64,000 bases of DNA, taken from positions 1 to 64,000 of the forward strand of contig JAFTFV010000040.1 in the NCBI GenBank assembly GCA_017458265.1, read 5' to 3'. Made by a program: the position numbers and the translations under genes. Positions 7,795-16,400 of this stretch are shown here, in pieces. Numbering within the stretch: position 1 is the first letter of the stretch; each line of letters begins with the position of its first letter. The notes beneath the pieces are model-generated. The model searched no databases and was not told where the DNA came from. It was given only the letters and a program-made list of their open reading frames with translations. This DNA is from Bacteroidales bacterium (GTDB lineage: Bacteria; Bacteroidota; Bacteroidia; Bacteroidales; UBA932).

Positions 7795-7823
7795 GGCAAC
7801 CGGCAGAAAAAGCCGGCTCTGCC
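7795..7823 (+). promoter_or_regulatory. Leader hairpin upstream of nrdD
   Basis: A nested stem in the nrdD leader: CCGGC/GCCGG (7800-7804 and 7812-7816) with loop AGAAAAA, extended by GGCA/TGCC (7795-7798 and 7820-7823). It ends 28 bases before the ATG and is not followed by a T-tract, so it may act on translation or mRNA stability. Confidence 0.35.
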
Positions 7824-7851
7824 CTTAACGCCTTATAAAACAGTTACTGTC

Positions 7852-10062
7852 ATGGTAAAACGTGTACTTAAGAGAGACGGCCGTCACGTAGACTTCAACA
7901 ACCAGAAGATTGTTGCCGCAATCCTCAAAGCAATGGATGTCACCCCCAGCGGTGAAGACATCGTCCTTGCAGCCCAGATCGCACACTCCATTTCCTGCCT
8001 CGAGAAGGAAGAGATGAGCGTGGAGGAAATCCAGGACGTGGTTGAAAACGAACTCATGAACAGCCCCCGCAAGGAGGTTGCAAAGGAGTATATCCGTTAT
8101 CGTAACAAACGTAACCTTGCACGTAAGGCCAAGAGCAACGAAATTTTCCAGACCATCATCGACGCACAGGTAAACGACATTACCCGTGAAAACGCCAACA
8201 TGAATGCAGACACCCCTGCAGGCATGATGATGAAATTCGCCTCCGAGGCCACCAAGGCATACGTGGATGAAAACCTGCTTTCAGACCCCGTCCGCGAGGC
8301 CGTGGCCGGCAACTATATCCACATCCATGACAAGGACTACTATCCCACAAAGTCCCTCACCTGCATCCAGCACCCTCTGGACCTCATCCTTGAGCACGGT
8401 CTCAAGGCCGGTCACGGTGAGTCCCGTCCCGCCAAGAGGATCGAGACCGCCTCTGTGCTTGCATGTATCTCCATGGAGACCGTGCAGAACGAAATGCACG
8501 GCGGCCAGGCCATCCCCGCCTTCGACTTCTATCTTGCTCCTTACGTGCGCAAGACCTACGAAGAGGAAATCGACCAGGTGAGCGCCATGGAGAACCAGGA
8601 CTTCTCGGAACTCAAGAGCGCAAAGATTGACGACTATCTCAAGCGTGACCTCATCGGCCTTCAGGGCAAGGAGAGGGCAAAGCAGCACGCCATCAACCAG
8701 ACCGTGAGCCGTGTACATCAGGCCATGGAAGCGTTCGTGCACAACATGAACACCATCCACAGCCGCGGCGGCAACCAGGTTGTGTTCTCTTCCATCAACT
8801 ATGGTACGGACACATCGGCAGAAGGCCGCTGCATCATCCGTGAAATCCTGAACACCACCTATCAGGGTGTAGGAAACGGTTCCACCGCAATCTTCCCCAT
8901 CCAGATCTGGAAGAAGAAGAGGGGCGTGAGCTACCTTCCCGAAGACCCCAACTACGACCTCTACAAGTTCGCCTGCAAGGTGAGCGCCCGCCGCTTCTTC
9001 CCCAACTTCCTCAACCTGGACGCCTCATACAACCAGGACGACGCATGGAATCCGGAAGATCCCAAGCGCTACATCCACGAGGTTGCGACCATGGGTTGCC
9101 GTACACGAGTCTACAACAACAAGTTCGGCCCCAAGACCTCAATCGGCCGCGGTAACCTCAGCTTCACAACCATCAATATCGTGAAGCTCGCCATCGAAGC
9201 CATGAACGAGGAGAAGGACAAGGACAAACGCATCCAGAAGTTCTTCCAGAAGCTTGACTGGGCTCTTGACATATCGGCCCGCCAGCTCAACGAGCGCTTC
9301 GATTTCCAGAAGACCGCTCTCAAGAAGCAGTTCCCTCTCCTGATGAACGGCCTCTGGCTGGGCAGCGAAAAGCTGGACGATAACGACCCCATCGAGTCCG
9401 TCATCAACCAGGGTACCCTTGCAATCGGCTTCATCGGTCTTGCCGAATGCCTCATCGCACTCGTTGGCAAGCACCATGGTGAAAGTGAGGAAGCCCAGGA
9501 GCTCGGTCTTCGCATCGTCTCCCACATGGCAGAGAAGATCAACGGCTTCTCCGAAACCTACCAGCACAACTTCTCCTGCTTCGCCACTCCCGCAGAGGGC
9601 CTTGCCGGAAAGTTCACAAAGAGGGACAAGAAGACCTTCGGCGTGCTGCCCGGCATTACCGACAAGGACTACTACACCAACTCCAGCCACGTTCCCGTGT
9701 ACTATCACTGCACACCCGAACACAAGGCCAAGATCGAAGGTCCTTACCACAAGTATGAAGGCGCTGGCCACATCTTCTATGTCGAAATCGACGGAGACGC
9801 CACCCACAATCCCGACGCCATCATGCAGATCGTAGACCTCATGGACAAGTACGACATCGGCTACGGCTCCGTGAACCACAACCGCAACCGCTGCCTTGAC
9901 TGCGGCTACGAGAACTCAGAGGAAGGCCTCACCGAATGCCCTCACTGCCACGGTCATCACATCGACACCCTCCAGCGCATCACCGGCTACCTGGTAGGTA
10001 CCACCAACCGCTGGAACTCCGGCAAGCTCGCAGAGCTCCACGACCGCGTGGTTCATAAATGA
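7852..10062 (+). CDS. nrdD: Anaerobic (class III) ribonucleoside-triphosphate reductase
   Basis: A 736-residue glycyl-radical enzyme that reduces ribonucleoside triphosphates to deoxyribonucleotides without oxygen. An N-terminal ATP-cone (about 1-95, MVKRVLKRDGRHVDFNNQKI) gives allosteric control by dNTP/ATP. The C-terminus has the zinc site C681/C684 and C696/C699 (CLDCGYE, CPHCHGH), followed by the glycyl-radical motif RITGYLVG with Gly712. It overlaps nrdG by 4 bases (ATGA), so reductase and activase are co-translated. The intact radical loop and zinc site argue for activity and an obligately anaerobic lifestyle. Confidence 0.97.
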   Translation: MVKRVLKRDGRHVDFNNQKIVAAILKAMDVTPSGEDIVLAAQIAHSISCLEKEEMSVEEIQDVVENELMNSPRKEVAKEYIRYRNKRNLARKAKSNEIFQTIIDAQVNDITRENANMNADTPAGMMMKFASEATKAYVDENLLSDPVREAVAGNYIHIHDKDYYPTKSLTCIQHPLDLILEHGLKAGHGESRPAKRIETASVLACISMETVQNEMHGGQAIPAFDFYLAPYVRKTYEEEIDQVSAMENQDFSELKSAKIDDYLKRDLIGLQGKERAKQHAINQTVSRVHQAMEAFVHNMNTIHSRGGNQVVFSSINYGTDTSAEGRCIIREILNTTYQGVGNGSTAIFPIQIWKKKRGVSYLPEDPNYDLYKFACKVSARRFFPNFLNLDASYNQDDAWNPEDPKRYIHEVATMGCRTRVYNNKFGPKTSIGRGNLSFTTINIVKLAIEAMNEEKDKDKRIQKFFQKLDWALDISARQLNERFDFQKTALKKQFPLLMNGLWLGSEKLDDNDPIESVINQGTLAIGFIGLAECLIALVGKHHGESEEAQELGLRIVSHMAEKINGFSETYQHNFSCFATPAEGLAGKFTKRDKKTFGVLPGITDKDYYTNSSHVPVYYHCTPEHKAKIEGPYHKYEGAGHIFYVEIDGDATHNPDAIMQIVDLMDKYDIGYGSVNHNRNRCLDCGYENSEEGLTECPHCHGHHIDTLQRITGYLVGTTNRWNSGKLAELHDRVVHK

Positions 10063-10565
10063 GAATCAGGGTTCTTGACATAGCGTACCAGACCATGGCC
10101 GACGGCCCTGGTCTGCGTACTTCCATCTACTGTGCCGGCTGCAAGCACGCCTGCAAGGGCTGTCACAACCCCCAGAGCTGGGATTTCAATGCCGGGAAAT
10201 GGATGGAGGTGGACGAACTCCTTGACATCATCAAGGCCGATTCCATGTCCAACGTCTCCTTCTCAGGCGGAGACCCCATGTACCAGGCCCCGGCCTTTAC
10301 GGAACTGGCCCGCAGAATCAAGGAAGAGACCGGCAAGACTATCTGGTGCTGGACCGGCTTCACCCTTGAGGAAGTCCAGGCCGATCCCGTCATGGCCGCC
10401 ATGCTCCCGTACCTGGACGTCCTTGTGGACGGTCCGTTCATCCTGGAGCAGCGTGACACAGACCTCCTCTTCCGTGGCAGTCCCAACCAGCGCATCATCT
10501 ACCTCCACGGAGACCCGCCGTCCGACGATATCCCCGGCACCGTCCCGCTGGAGCCGCTTAGATAA
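10059..10565 (+). CDS. nrdG: Anaerobic ribonucleotide reductase-activating protein (radical SAM)
   Basis: A 168-residue radical-SAM activase that generates the glycyl radical on NrdD using S-adenosylmethionine and a [4Fe-4S] cluster. The cluster motif is C28-x3-C32-x2-C35 (CKHACKGC), and the SAM-binding GGDPM motif is near residue 71. MADGPGLRTSIYCAGC at the N-terminus is typical of NrdG. It is translationally coupled to nrdD and followed by palindromic DNA at 10569-10631 that carries the feoAB promoter. Confidence 0.95.
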   Translation: MRIRVLDIAYQTMADGPGLRTSIYCAGCKHACKGCHNPQSWDFNAGKWMEVDELLDIIKADSMSNVSFSGGDPMYQAPAFTELARRIKEETGKTIWCWTGFTLEEVQADPVMAAMLPYLDVLVDGPFILEQRDTDLLFRGSPNQRIIYLHGDPPSDDIPGTVPLEPLR

Positions 10566-10568
10566 ATT

Positions 10569-10631
10569 ATCCCCATAAATGGGGATTGTTCACTTGGGGA
10601 GGTTGCAGTAACTTTGTAACCTCCCCAAGTG
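10569..10631 (+). promoter_or_regulatory. feoAB promoter embedded in a long palindrome
   Basis: Two inverted repeats follow each other. ATCCCCAT/ATGGGGAT (10569-10576 and 10579-10586) may end nrdG transcription. Then comes a perfect 14-bp repeat CACTTGGGGAGGTT/AACCTCCCCAAGTG (10591-10604 and 10618-10631) with a 13-base centre. The -7 element TAACTTTG (10609-10616) lies in that centre, and the ATG of feoAB is 4 bases beyond the right arm. A protein bound to the arms would cover the promoter, so this is a candidate metal-responsive operator. A readthrough transcript would instead form a hairpin that buries the translation start region. Confidence 0.6.
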
Positions 10632-10635
10632 TATT

Positions 10636-13032
10636 ATGATACTGGCAGATTTACAGACAGGCGAAAAAGCGGTGATTGTGCGTGTGCATGGTCATGGAAG
10701 TTTCCGTAAACGCCTGATAGAAATGGGTTTTATCCAGGGCAAGGAAGTCAAAGTTGTCCTGAATGCGCCGCTCAAAGACCCCATTGAATACGAAATCATC
10801 GGCTATAAGGTGTCGCTGCGCCGTGAAGAGGCGAAGCAGATTGAAGTCGTCACTGAGGAAGAGGCCAAGGAGGCCCTTGTGAGTGACGAACACCTGCAGG
10901 CCCTTCCCGGAGACATGGCGGAAAAAGAACGCCTGGACAAGGCTCTGGCCCATGTTGCAGAGGAGCGTAACCATGTAATCCGCGTGGCGCTGGTAGGTAA
11001 CCCCAACTGCGGAAAGACCTCCCTTTTCAACATCGCTTCCGGAAGCCATGAGCACGTAGGCAATTACTCCGGCGTAACCGTGGACGCGAAGGAAGGGCAC
11101 TTTGAGCACGGCGGGTACAAAATCACCCTTGTAGACCTGCCGGGCACATATTCACTGAGTGCATATTCCCCGGAAGAGCTCTATGTGAGGAAGAACCTTA
11201 TAGAAGCCATGCCGGATGTCGTGGTGAATGTGGTAGACGCCTCCAATATTGAACGCAATCTCTATCTTACCACCCAGCTCATCGACATGAACCTTAGGAC
11301 CGTGATGGCCCTTAACATGTATGACGAACTGGAGCACAAGGGAGACAAGCTGGATACAAGGCAGCTGGGATATCTTCTGGGTATTCCGGTATGTCCTACG
11401 GTCAGCCGTGACGGACAGGGCATCCCGGAGCTCTTCGACACCGTAATCAAGATTTACGAACAGTCAGATCCCAAGCTCTCCCGTCACATCCACATCAACC
11501 ATGGAAGGGAGATAGAGGAGAGCATCAAAAAGATACAGAAGCCAATCGGCCTTAACCAGGACATCAAGTCCAGGTATTCCACCCGCTACCTTGCCATCAA
11601 GTATCTTGAGACCGACAAGGACGTTGAGGCAACGCTTCGAAAGCTCCCTAACTATGCCGATATAGAGGCTGTGCGAGAAGAGGAGTCGGCACGTATCCAG
11701 AGCATCCTCAAGACCTCGCCGGAGAGCGCAATCGTAGACGCCAAGTACGCCTTCATCCAGGGCGCCCTTGCAGAAACTTACGAGAAATACCAGGAAGAAA
11801 GGCCAAGGCGCACGCTCACAGACAAGATAGACGCCATAGTCACCAACCAGTGGTTGGCTTTCCCTATCTTCATCGTACTGCTGTGGTTCATTTTCTGGGC
11901 AACGTTCACAATCGGCCAGTATCCCATGGACTGGATAGACTGGCTGGTGGCAAAATTCGGCGAATGGGTTGGCTCCATGATGCATGAGGGCTGGGTCAAG
12001 GACCTTGTTGTGGACGGCGTAATTGCCGGTGTGGGAAGCGTCCTTGTGTTCCTTCCCAACATCATGATCCTGTACTTCTTCATTTCCATAATGGAAGACA
12101 GTGGATACATGGCAAGGGCGGCGTTCATCGTGGACAAGCTCATGCACAAGATAGGCCTGCACGGAAAGAGCTTCATCCCCATGGTCATGGGCTTTGGCTG
12201 CAACGTGCCGGCAATAATGGCCACCCGCTCCATCGAGAGCCGGAAATCCCGCCTGGTGACCATCGCCATCATCCCCTTCATGTCCTGCGCTGGACGCCTG
12301 CCGATATTCGTCCTCTTCGCAGGCGCTTTCTTCCCCAACAACCCCGCCACGGCGCTGCTGGGAATATATCTGCTGGGTGTAGTCCTGGCCATCCTTACGG
12401 CCATCATAGCCGGCAAGTTCGTGAAGGACGATGATCTCCCGTTCGTCATGGAACTGCCTCCATACCGCATGCCCACGGGAAAGGCAATCTGGCGTCACAC
12501 CTGGGAAAAGGGCCGTCAGTACCTTGAGAAGATGGCAACCACCATCCTCATCTTCTCGGTAGTGATCTGGTTCCTTGGATATTTCCCGCGCCATGAAGGC
12601 CAGAGCACGGGTTACCAGCAGGAGCATTCATACATCGGCACGCTTGGAAAAGCCGTTGAGCCCGCCCTGGAGCCGCTTGGATTCAACTGGAAGATGGATG
12701 TGGGCCTTCTGGCCGGAATCGGCGCAAAGGAACTGGTAATCAGCACCATGGGTGTGGTCTATGCACAGGACGGAGAGGAGTATGAAGGCCTGGGTGACGA
12801 GAACGATACCGCCCTCCAGAGCGCCCTCAAGGCCACGGTCCCCACCGCCGCCGCTCTCGCATACATGATATTCGTCCTGCTGTATTTCCCGTGCATAGCA
12901 ACCTTCGTTGCCATCAAGAACGAAACGGGAAAATGGCGCTGGGCAATACTGTGTGCTGTCTACACCATACTTGTAGCCTGGATTCTGGGCTTCGCCGCCT
13001 ACCGCATCGGCCTTCTCATCTGGCCGGTGTAA
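10636..13032 (+). CDS. feoB: Ferrous iron transporter FeoA-FeoB fusion
   Basis: A 798-residue inner-membrane protein. Residues 1-73 form a FeoA (SH3-like) domain. A GTPase domain follows, with G1 GNPNCGKT (121-128), G3 DLPGTY (167-172) and G4 NMYD. The C-terminal permease half has the Gate regions and many transmembrane helices (for example WLAFPIFIVLLWFIFWATF, VMGFGCNVPAIMATRSIESR). It imports Fe2+ under anaerobic conditions. FeoA-FeoB fusions are common in this phylum. It is a single-gene unit converging on queH with 1 base between stops. Confidence 0.95.
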   Translation: MILADLQTGEKAVIVRVHGHGSFRKRLIEMGFIQGKEVKVVLNAPLKDPIEYEIIGYKVSLRREEAKQIEVVTEEEAKEALVSDEHLQALPGDMAEKERLDKALAHVAEERNHVIRVALVGNPNCGKTSLFNIASGSHEHVGNYSGVTVDAKEGHFEHGGYKITLVDLPGTYSLSAYSPEELYVRKNLIEAMPDVVVNVVDASNIERNLYLTTQLIDMNLRTVMALNMYDELEHKGDKLDTRQLGYLLGIPVCPTVSRDGQGIPELFDTVIKIYEQSDPKLSRHIHINHGREIEESIKKIQKPIGLNQDIKSRYSTRYLAIKYLETDKDVEATLRKLPNYADIEAVREEESARIQSILKTSPESAIVDAKYAFIQGALAETYEKYQEERPRRTLTDKIDAIVTNQWLAFPIFIVLLWFIFWATFTIGQYPMDWIDWLVAKFGEWVGSMMHEGWVKDLVVDGVIAGVGSVLVFLPNIMILYFFISIMEDSGYMARAAFIVDKLMHKIGLHGKSFIPMVMGFGCNVPAIMATRSIESRKSRLVTIAIIPFMSCAGRLPIFVLFAGAFFPNNPATALLGIYLLGVVLAILTAIIAGKFVKDDDLPFVMELPPYRMPTGKAIWRHTWEKGRQYLEKMATTILIFSVVIWFLGYFPRHEGQSTGYQQEHSYIGTLGKAVEPALEPLGFNWKMDVGLLAGIGAKELVISTMGVVYAQDGEEYEGLGDENDTALQSALKATVPTAAALAYMIFVLLYFPCIATFVAIKNETGKWRWAILCAVYTILVAWILGFAAYRIGLLIWPV

Positions 13033-13033
13033 T

Positions 13034-13603
13034 TTACCTCCTGGAGAACTCGCAGCCGCAGAAGGTCTGGTTGTAGAAGTCTTGTTCACGGATTATCTGG
13101 TCGCGGCGCTCCTGCAGGCCGCCCTTTCGCCAGTTCTGGGGCCACCATGTAACGCCCTGGACCTTGCTGCAGGCCCACTCTCCGGCTTCGTCCACCTGTT
13201 CAAGGCTCTTCCAGCGGGAAGACGCCAGGGTGGTAGTGAGCACCTCAAAGCCATTGGCGGCGGCGTACTCTGCTGCACGTAACAATCTGAACTTGAAGCA
13301 TTCAAGGCAGCGGGAGCCGCGCTCGGGGGCATCTTCAAGCCCATGAATGCAGTCCAGCCATGCCGGGTGGTCATAGCTGTCATTCACCACCTCAAGGCCA
13401 AACTCGTGAGCATATCTGAGCACCTCTGAAAGGCGGTGCTCATACTCTTCGTAAGGATAGATGTTGGAATTTGAATAAAACACCACAGGCTTGTAGCCTT
13501 TCTGCACCAGATACTCTATGATGGCACCTGAGCATGGGGCACAACAGGAGTGGAGCAGAATTCTCTCTGCTCCACCCGGTACCTGTATGTCCGGTGCTGC
13601 CAT
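13034..13603 (-). CDS. queH: Epoxyqueuosine reductase QueH
   Basis: A 189-residue protein of the DUF208/QueH family, which performs the last step of queuosine biosynthesis (epoxyqueuosine to queuosine in tRNA) independently of QueG. Conserved Cys motifs: HSCCAPCS (residues 18-25), SRCLECFKFR and a C-terminal FYNQTFCGCEFS, the set expected to bind the Fe-S cluster and metal. Its ATG directly follows the fabG stop (TAAATG), so it is expressed from the fabG promoter. Confidence 0.9.
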   Translation of the reverse strand: MAAPDIQVPGGAERILLHSCCAPCSGAIIEYLVQKGYKPVVFYSNSNIYPYEEYEHRLSEVLRYAHEFGLEVVNDSYDHPAWLDCIHGLEDAPERGSRCLECFKFRLLRAAEYAAANGFEVLTTTLASSRWKSLEQVDEAGEWACSKVQGVTWWPQNWRKGGLQERRDQIIREQDFYNQTFCGCEFSRR

Positions 13604-14350
13604 TTAGCAGTACATGCCGCCGTTCACGGCAATCACCTGGCCGCTCACATAGGAGGAGAGGTCCGAGCCCAGATAGAGGGCCGTGTTGGCGATTTCCTCC
13701 ACGGTGCCGCCGCGTTTCATCGGAATAAGGTGGATGAATTCGTCCTTAACTGCCTGGGGAAGGGCTTCGGTCATGTCGGAAATGATATAACCGGGAGCAA
13801 TTGCGTTGGCCCTGATGCCGCGTGCGCCCATTTCCTTGGCCACGGACTTTGCCATGGCGATGAGGCCGGCCTTGGAGGCGGCATAGTTCACCTGGCCGGG
13901 ATTTCCGGTCTGTCCGGCGATGGAGGCCATGTTGATGATGCTTCCGCTTCTCTGGCGGGCCATCACGGGAACAACCTCATGGATGAAGTTGAAGGCGCTC
14001 TTCATGTTCACGGCAATGACGGCGTCCCACTGCTGTTCGCTCATTCTCATCACAAGGCCGTCCTTGGTGATGCCGGCGTTGTTTACGAGGATGTCGATGC
14101 GGCCGAAATCGGCAAGGACCTGTGCAACCACTTTCTGGGTCTCCTCGAAGGAGGCGGCGTTGGATGCATAGCCCTTCACCTTATGGCCGAAGGCTTCAAT
14201 TTCGCGTATTGTTTCTTCTGCTGCTTCGTTGATAACGAGGTCTGTGAAAGCGACGTCTGCGCCTTCAGATGCATATTTGAGGGCAATGGCTTTGCCGATT
14301 CCCCTTGCTGCGCCGGTGATGAGCGCAACTTTTGAATCCAAAAGTCCCAT
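13604..14350 (-). CDS. fabG: 3-oxoacyl-[acyl-carrier-protein] reductase
   Basis: A 248-residue short-chain dehydrogenase. It has the NADPH-binding motif TGAARGIG (residues 12-19), the NNAG motif near 90-93, and the catalytic Ser143-Tyr156-Lys160 set (NMASIAGQTG, NYAASK). Length and motifs fit FabG, the reductase of type II fatty-acid elongation. The other fab genes are not nearby. It leads a two-gene unit with queH and is divergent from nhaA. Confidence 0.9.
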   Translation of the reverse strand: MGLLDSKVALITGAARGIGKAIALKYASEGADVAFTDLVINEAAEETIREIEAFGHKVKGYASNAASFEETQKVVAQVLADFGRIDILVNNAGITKDGLVMRMSEQQWDAVIAVNMKSAFNFIHEVVPVMARQRSGSIINMASIAGQTGNPGQVNYAASKAGLIAMAKSVAKEMGARGIRANAIAPGYIISDMTEALPQAVKDEFIHLIPMKRGGTVEEIANTALYLGSDLSSYVSGQVIAVNGGMYC

Positions 14351-14371
14351 AAAATCAGTTTTTCCGGCTGC

Positions 14372-14379
14372 AAATATAC
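14372..14379 (-). promoter_or_regulatory. -7 promoter element (TATATTTG) of fabG-queH
   Basis: Minus-strand match to TAnnTTTG, 21 bases upstream of the fabG ATG. Confidence 0.6.
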
Positions 14380-14391
14380 GAAAAACTTAGT

Positions 14392-14399
14392 AACTTTGC
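14392..14399 (+). promoter_or_regulatory. -7 promoter element (TAACTTTG) of nhaA
   Basis: Plus-strand match to TAnnTTTG, 18 bases upstream of the nhaA ATG and 12 bases from the divergent fabG element, so the two promoters partly share DNA. Confidence 0.6.
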
Positions 14400-14417
14400 G
14401 TCCCTTTATCATATACT

Positions 14418-15836
14418 ATGGCACTCATACCTATTTACTGGTGGAACAAGGAAGTACACAGCTTCCGCATCTCTCAGGACAAATTCACAAAGCAGCCCTG
14501 GGCCAACGGCGTAGTCCTTCTTCTCTGCGTTGTTGTTGCAATGCTGCTGGCAAACCTGCCCTTCACCAAGCACGCATATCACTCCTTCCTTCAGACGGAA
14601 CTGACAATACACATCTCGTCTCCGGATTCTGTAATAGACTGGTTCCTTCCACGCGGAATGACCATGGAGAAGTTCATCAACGACATCCTCATGGTGGTTT
14701 TCTTCTTCACCGTGGGCCTGGAAATAAAGCGTGAAATAGTCTGCGGAGAGCTCTCATCGCCCAAGAAGGCCATCCTTCCGGTGATTGCCGCTTTCGGCGG
14801 CGTGGTGATGCCGGCCTGCATTTTCGCCATCGTGAACCACGGCACCTTATCGGCCTCAGGCTGGGGTATTCCCACGGCTACGGATATCGCGTTTGCGGTG
14901 GGCATCCTCTCCATCCTGGGAGACAAAGTGCCCATTTCCCTCAAGGTATTCCTCACCGCCCTCGCCATTGCCGATGACCTCATCGCCATCCTGGTAGTGG
15001 CCCTTTTCTACGGCGGAAAGATCAACCTCACCCTCCTTTTCTTCGCCCTCATCGTGGTGCTGTTCGTTGCCGTGATGAAGCGCCTGGGAGAGAAGAGGAT
15101 AGGCTTCTATCTTGTGCCTGCAATCATCGTGTGGTTCCTGTTCTACTACAGCGGCATCCACGCAACGATGACCGGCGTGGTGATGGCCATGTTCATCCCC
15201 ATGGAAGCCCGTTACAACAAGGCTAAGTTCCACCGCCGAGCAAAGATACTCTACGAAAGCCTTATCGAGGCGGAGAACACCACGCATACCAACGAAAAGT
15301 TCCCCAACGGCCCAGAGCGTCACTACCTCAGGCATCTTTCCAGCCTTACCAAGAAGACCGTTCCGCCGTCCTACAGGCTTGAGCACAAGCTCAATCCCAT
15401 CGTGAACTACGGCATCATGCCGATATTCGCCCTCGCCAATGCCGGCGTTGAAATCACGGACCCTTCCTTCTTCAACGTCTTCCACTTCGACCCTGCCCTC
15501 GGCGGCGCCGGAATGGGTATTTTCCTGGGCCTCCTCATCGGCAAGCCGCTTGGAATCACTGCCGCATCGGCACTTGCAATCAAGCTCAAGGTGGGAGAAA
15601 TGCCGGCCAAGGCCTCATGGCCGATGCTCTTTGCGGTGGCCTGCCTTGGCGGTATCGGCTTCACGATGTCCATCTTTGTGGATACGCTCAGCTTCGGTGG
15701 AGCAGGCATCGACCCTGCCGTCACGCAGCACCTCAGGGATGCGGGCAAAATCGCCGTCCTCATGGGCTCAGTGTGCGCCGGAATCCTGGGCTCCATCCTC
15801 ATCAACGTAGTCCACGCTTTTGAGAAGAAGAAATAA
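14418..15836 (+). CDS. nhaA: Na+/H+ antiporter NhaA
   Basis: A 472-residue inner-membrane protein that exchanges cytoplasmic Na+ for external H+. Diagnostic motifs: FFFTVGLEIKREIVCGELSS (about 95-114), PTATDIAFAVG (152-162) and ALAIADDLIA with the paired Asp186-Asp187 that carry ions. An insertion of about 50 polar residues (about 273-325, KILYESLIEAENTTHTNEKF) separates the two halves. Together with the sodium-linked pyrophosphatase and DASS symporter further on, it points to a sodium-based economy. Confidence 0.95.
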   Translation: MALIPIYWWNKEVHSFRISQDKFTKQPWANGVVLLLCVVVAMLLANLPFTKHAYHSFLQTELTIHISSPDSVIDWFLPRGMTMEKFINDILMVVFFFTVGLEIKREIVCGELSSPKKAILPVIAAFGGVVMPACIFAIVNHGTLSASGWGIPTATDIAFAVGILSILGDKVPISLKVFLTALAIADDLIAILVVALFYGGKINLTLLFFALIVVLFVAVMKRLGEKRIGFYLVPAIIVWFLFYYSGIHATMTGVVMAMFIPMEARYNKAKFHRRAKILYESLIEAENTTHTNEKFPNGPERHYLRHLSSLTKKTVPPSYRLEHKLNPIVNYGIMPIFALANAGVEITDPSFFNVFHFDPALGGAGMGIFLGLLIGKPLGITAASALAIKLKVGEMPAKASWPMLFAVACLGGIGFTMSIFVDTLSFGGAGIDPAVTQHLRDAGKIAVLMGSVCAGILGSILINVVHAFEKKK

Positions 15837-15842
15837 TTTTCT

Positions 15843-15850
15843 TATATTTG
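15843..15850 (+). promoter_or_regulatory. -7 promoter element (TATATTTG), near-leaderless
   Basis: Exact TAnnTTTG match ending 7 bases before the ATG at 15858. The expected transcription start is 1-3 bases before or at the start codon. Confidence 0.55.
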
Positions 15851-15857
15851 CCGAAGT

Positions 15858-16376
15858 ATGAAAAGATTAATCGGCATATTCGCACTCATGCTGGCCTCCG
15901 TTGCCGGCTTCTCGCAGGTCAGGTCCTACACTGACAACCAGACAGACACCTTCATCATCGGCCTGGACAGCTATTTTTATGGCGAAAACGGCTCCCTCGG
16001 CTTCACGGTCAAGAGCAAGGACGCCCGCGCCGTCATCTCCGGCAGCGAGGTCCTCGTCGACGGGGAAGTCCTCGAGAGAGGGGAGGGTGCTGTGATTATC
16101 GGCACGCATGATTTCACCGGTGACCGCCAGGTAGAACTCGTCGTCGCCAGAAGGGATGCCGATTCCGTCTCTGCCAATATCTACCAGTACACAGGCGGTG
16201 AGTGGAAGGTCATCGGCCGCATCGGCGCTGCCGATTCCGGCGCCCGCGAAATACGCGTCTTCCGTCAGGCCTTCACTATCCGCAACAAGCGCACCGACGC
16301 CCTCTACACGTGGACATGGCACGCCCCCAAGTTCGACTTCAAGTCCTCCGACGGCATCTCGGACCCTACCCCATAA
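15858..16376 (+). CDS. Exported protein of unknown function
   Basis: A 172-residue protein with a signal peptide (MKRLIGIFALMLASVAGFSQ) and a beta-rich remainder (for example HDFTGDRQVELVVARRD, VSANIYQYTGGEWKVIGRIG). The ANIYQYTGGEWKVIG stretch resembles a beta-propeller or FG-GAP-like strand, but only one such unit is visible and I assign no family. The start is supported by a -7 element 7 bases upstream. It is followed by another exported gene after 24 bases. Confidence 0.7.
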   Translation: MKRLIGIFALMLASVAGFSQVRSYTDNQTDTFIIGLDSYFYGENGSLGFTVKSKDARAVISGSEVLVDGEVLERGEGAVIIGTHDFTGDRQVELVVARRDADSVSANIYQYTGGEWKVIGRIGAADSGAREIRVFRQAFTIRNKRTDALYTWTWHAPKFDFKSSDGISDPTP

Positions 16377-16400
16377 GTGCTTAAACAGTTCAAGTATAGC

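Noticed and set aside
10132..10578. 148-residue plus-strand frame overlapping nrdG
   Set aside because: Out-of-frame Ser/Thr/Pro/Arg-rich shadow of a well-supported radical-SAM gene.
11464..12627. 387-residue minus-strand frame opposite feoB
   Set aside because: Shadow of the FeoB permease region; no promoter or recognisable motif.
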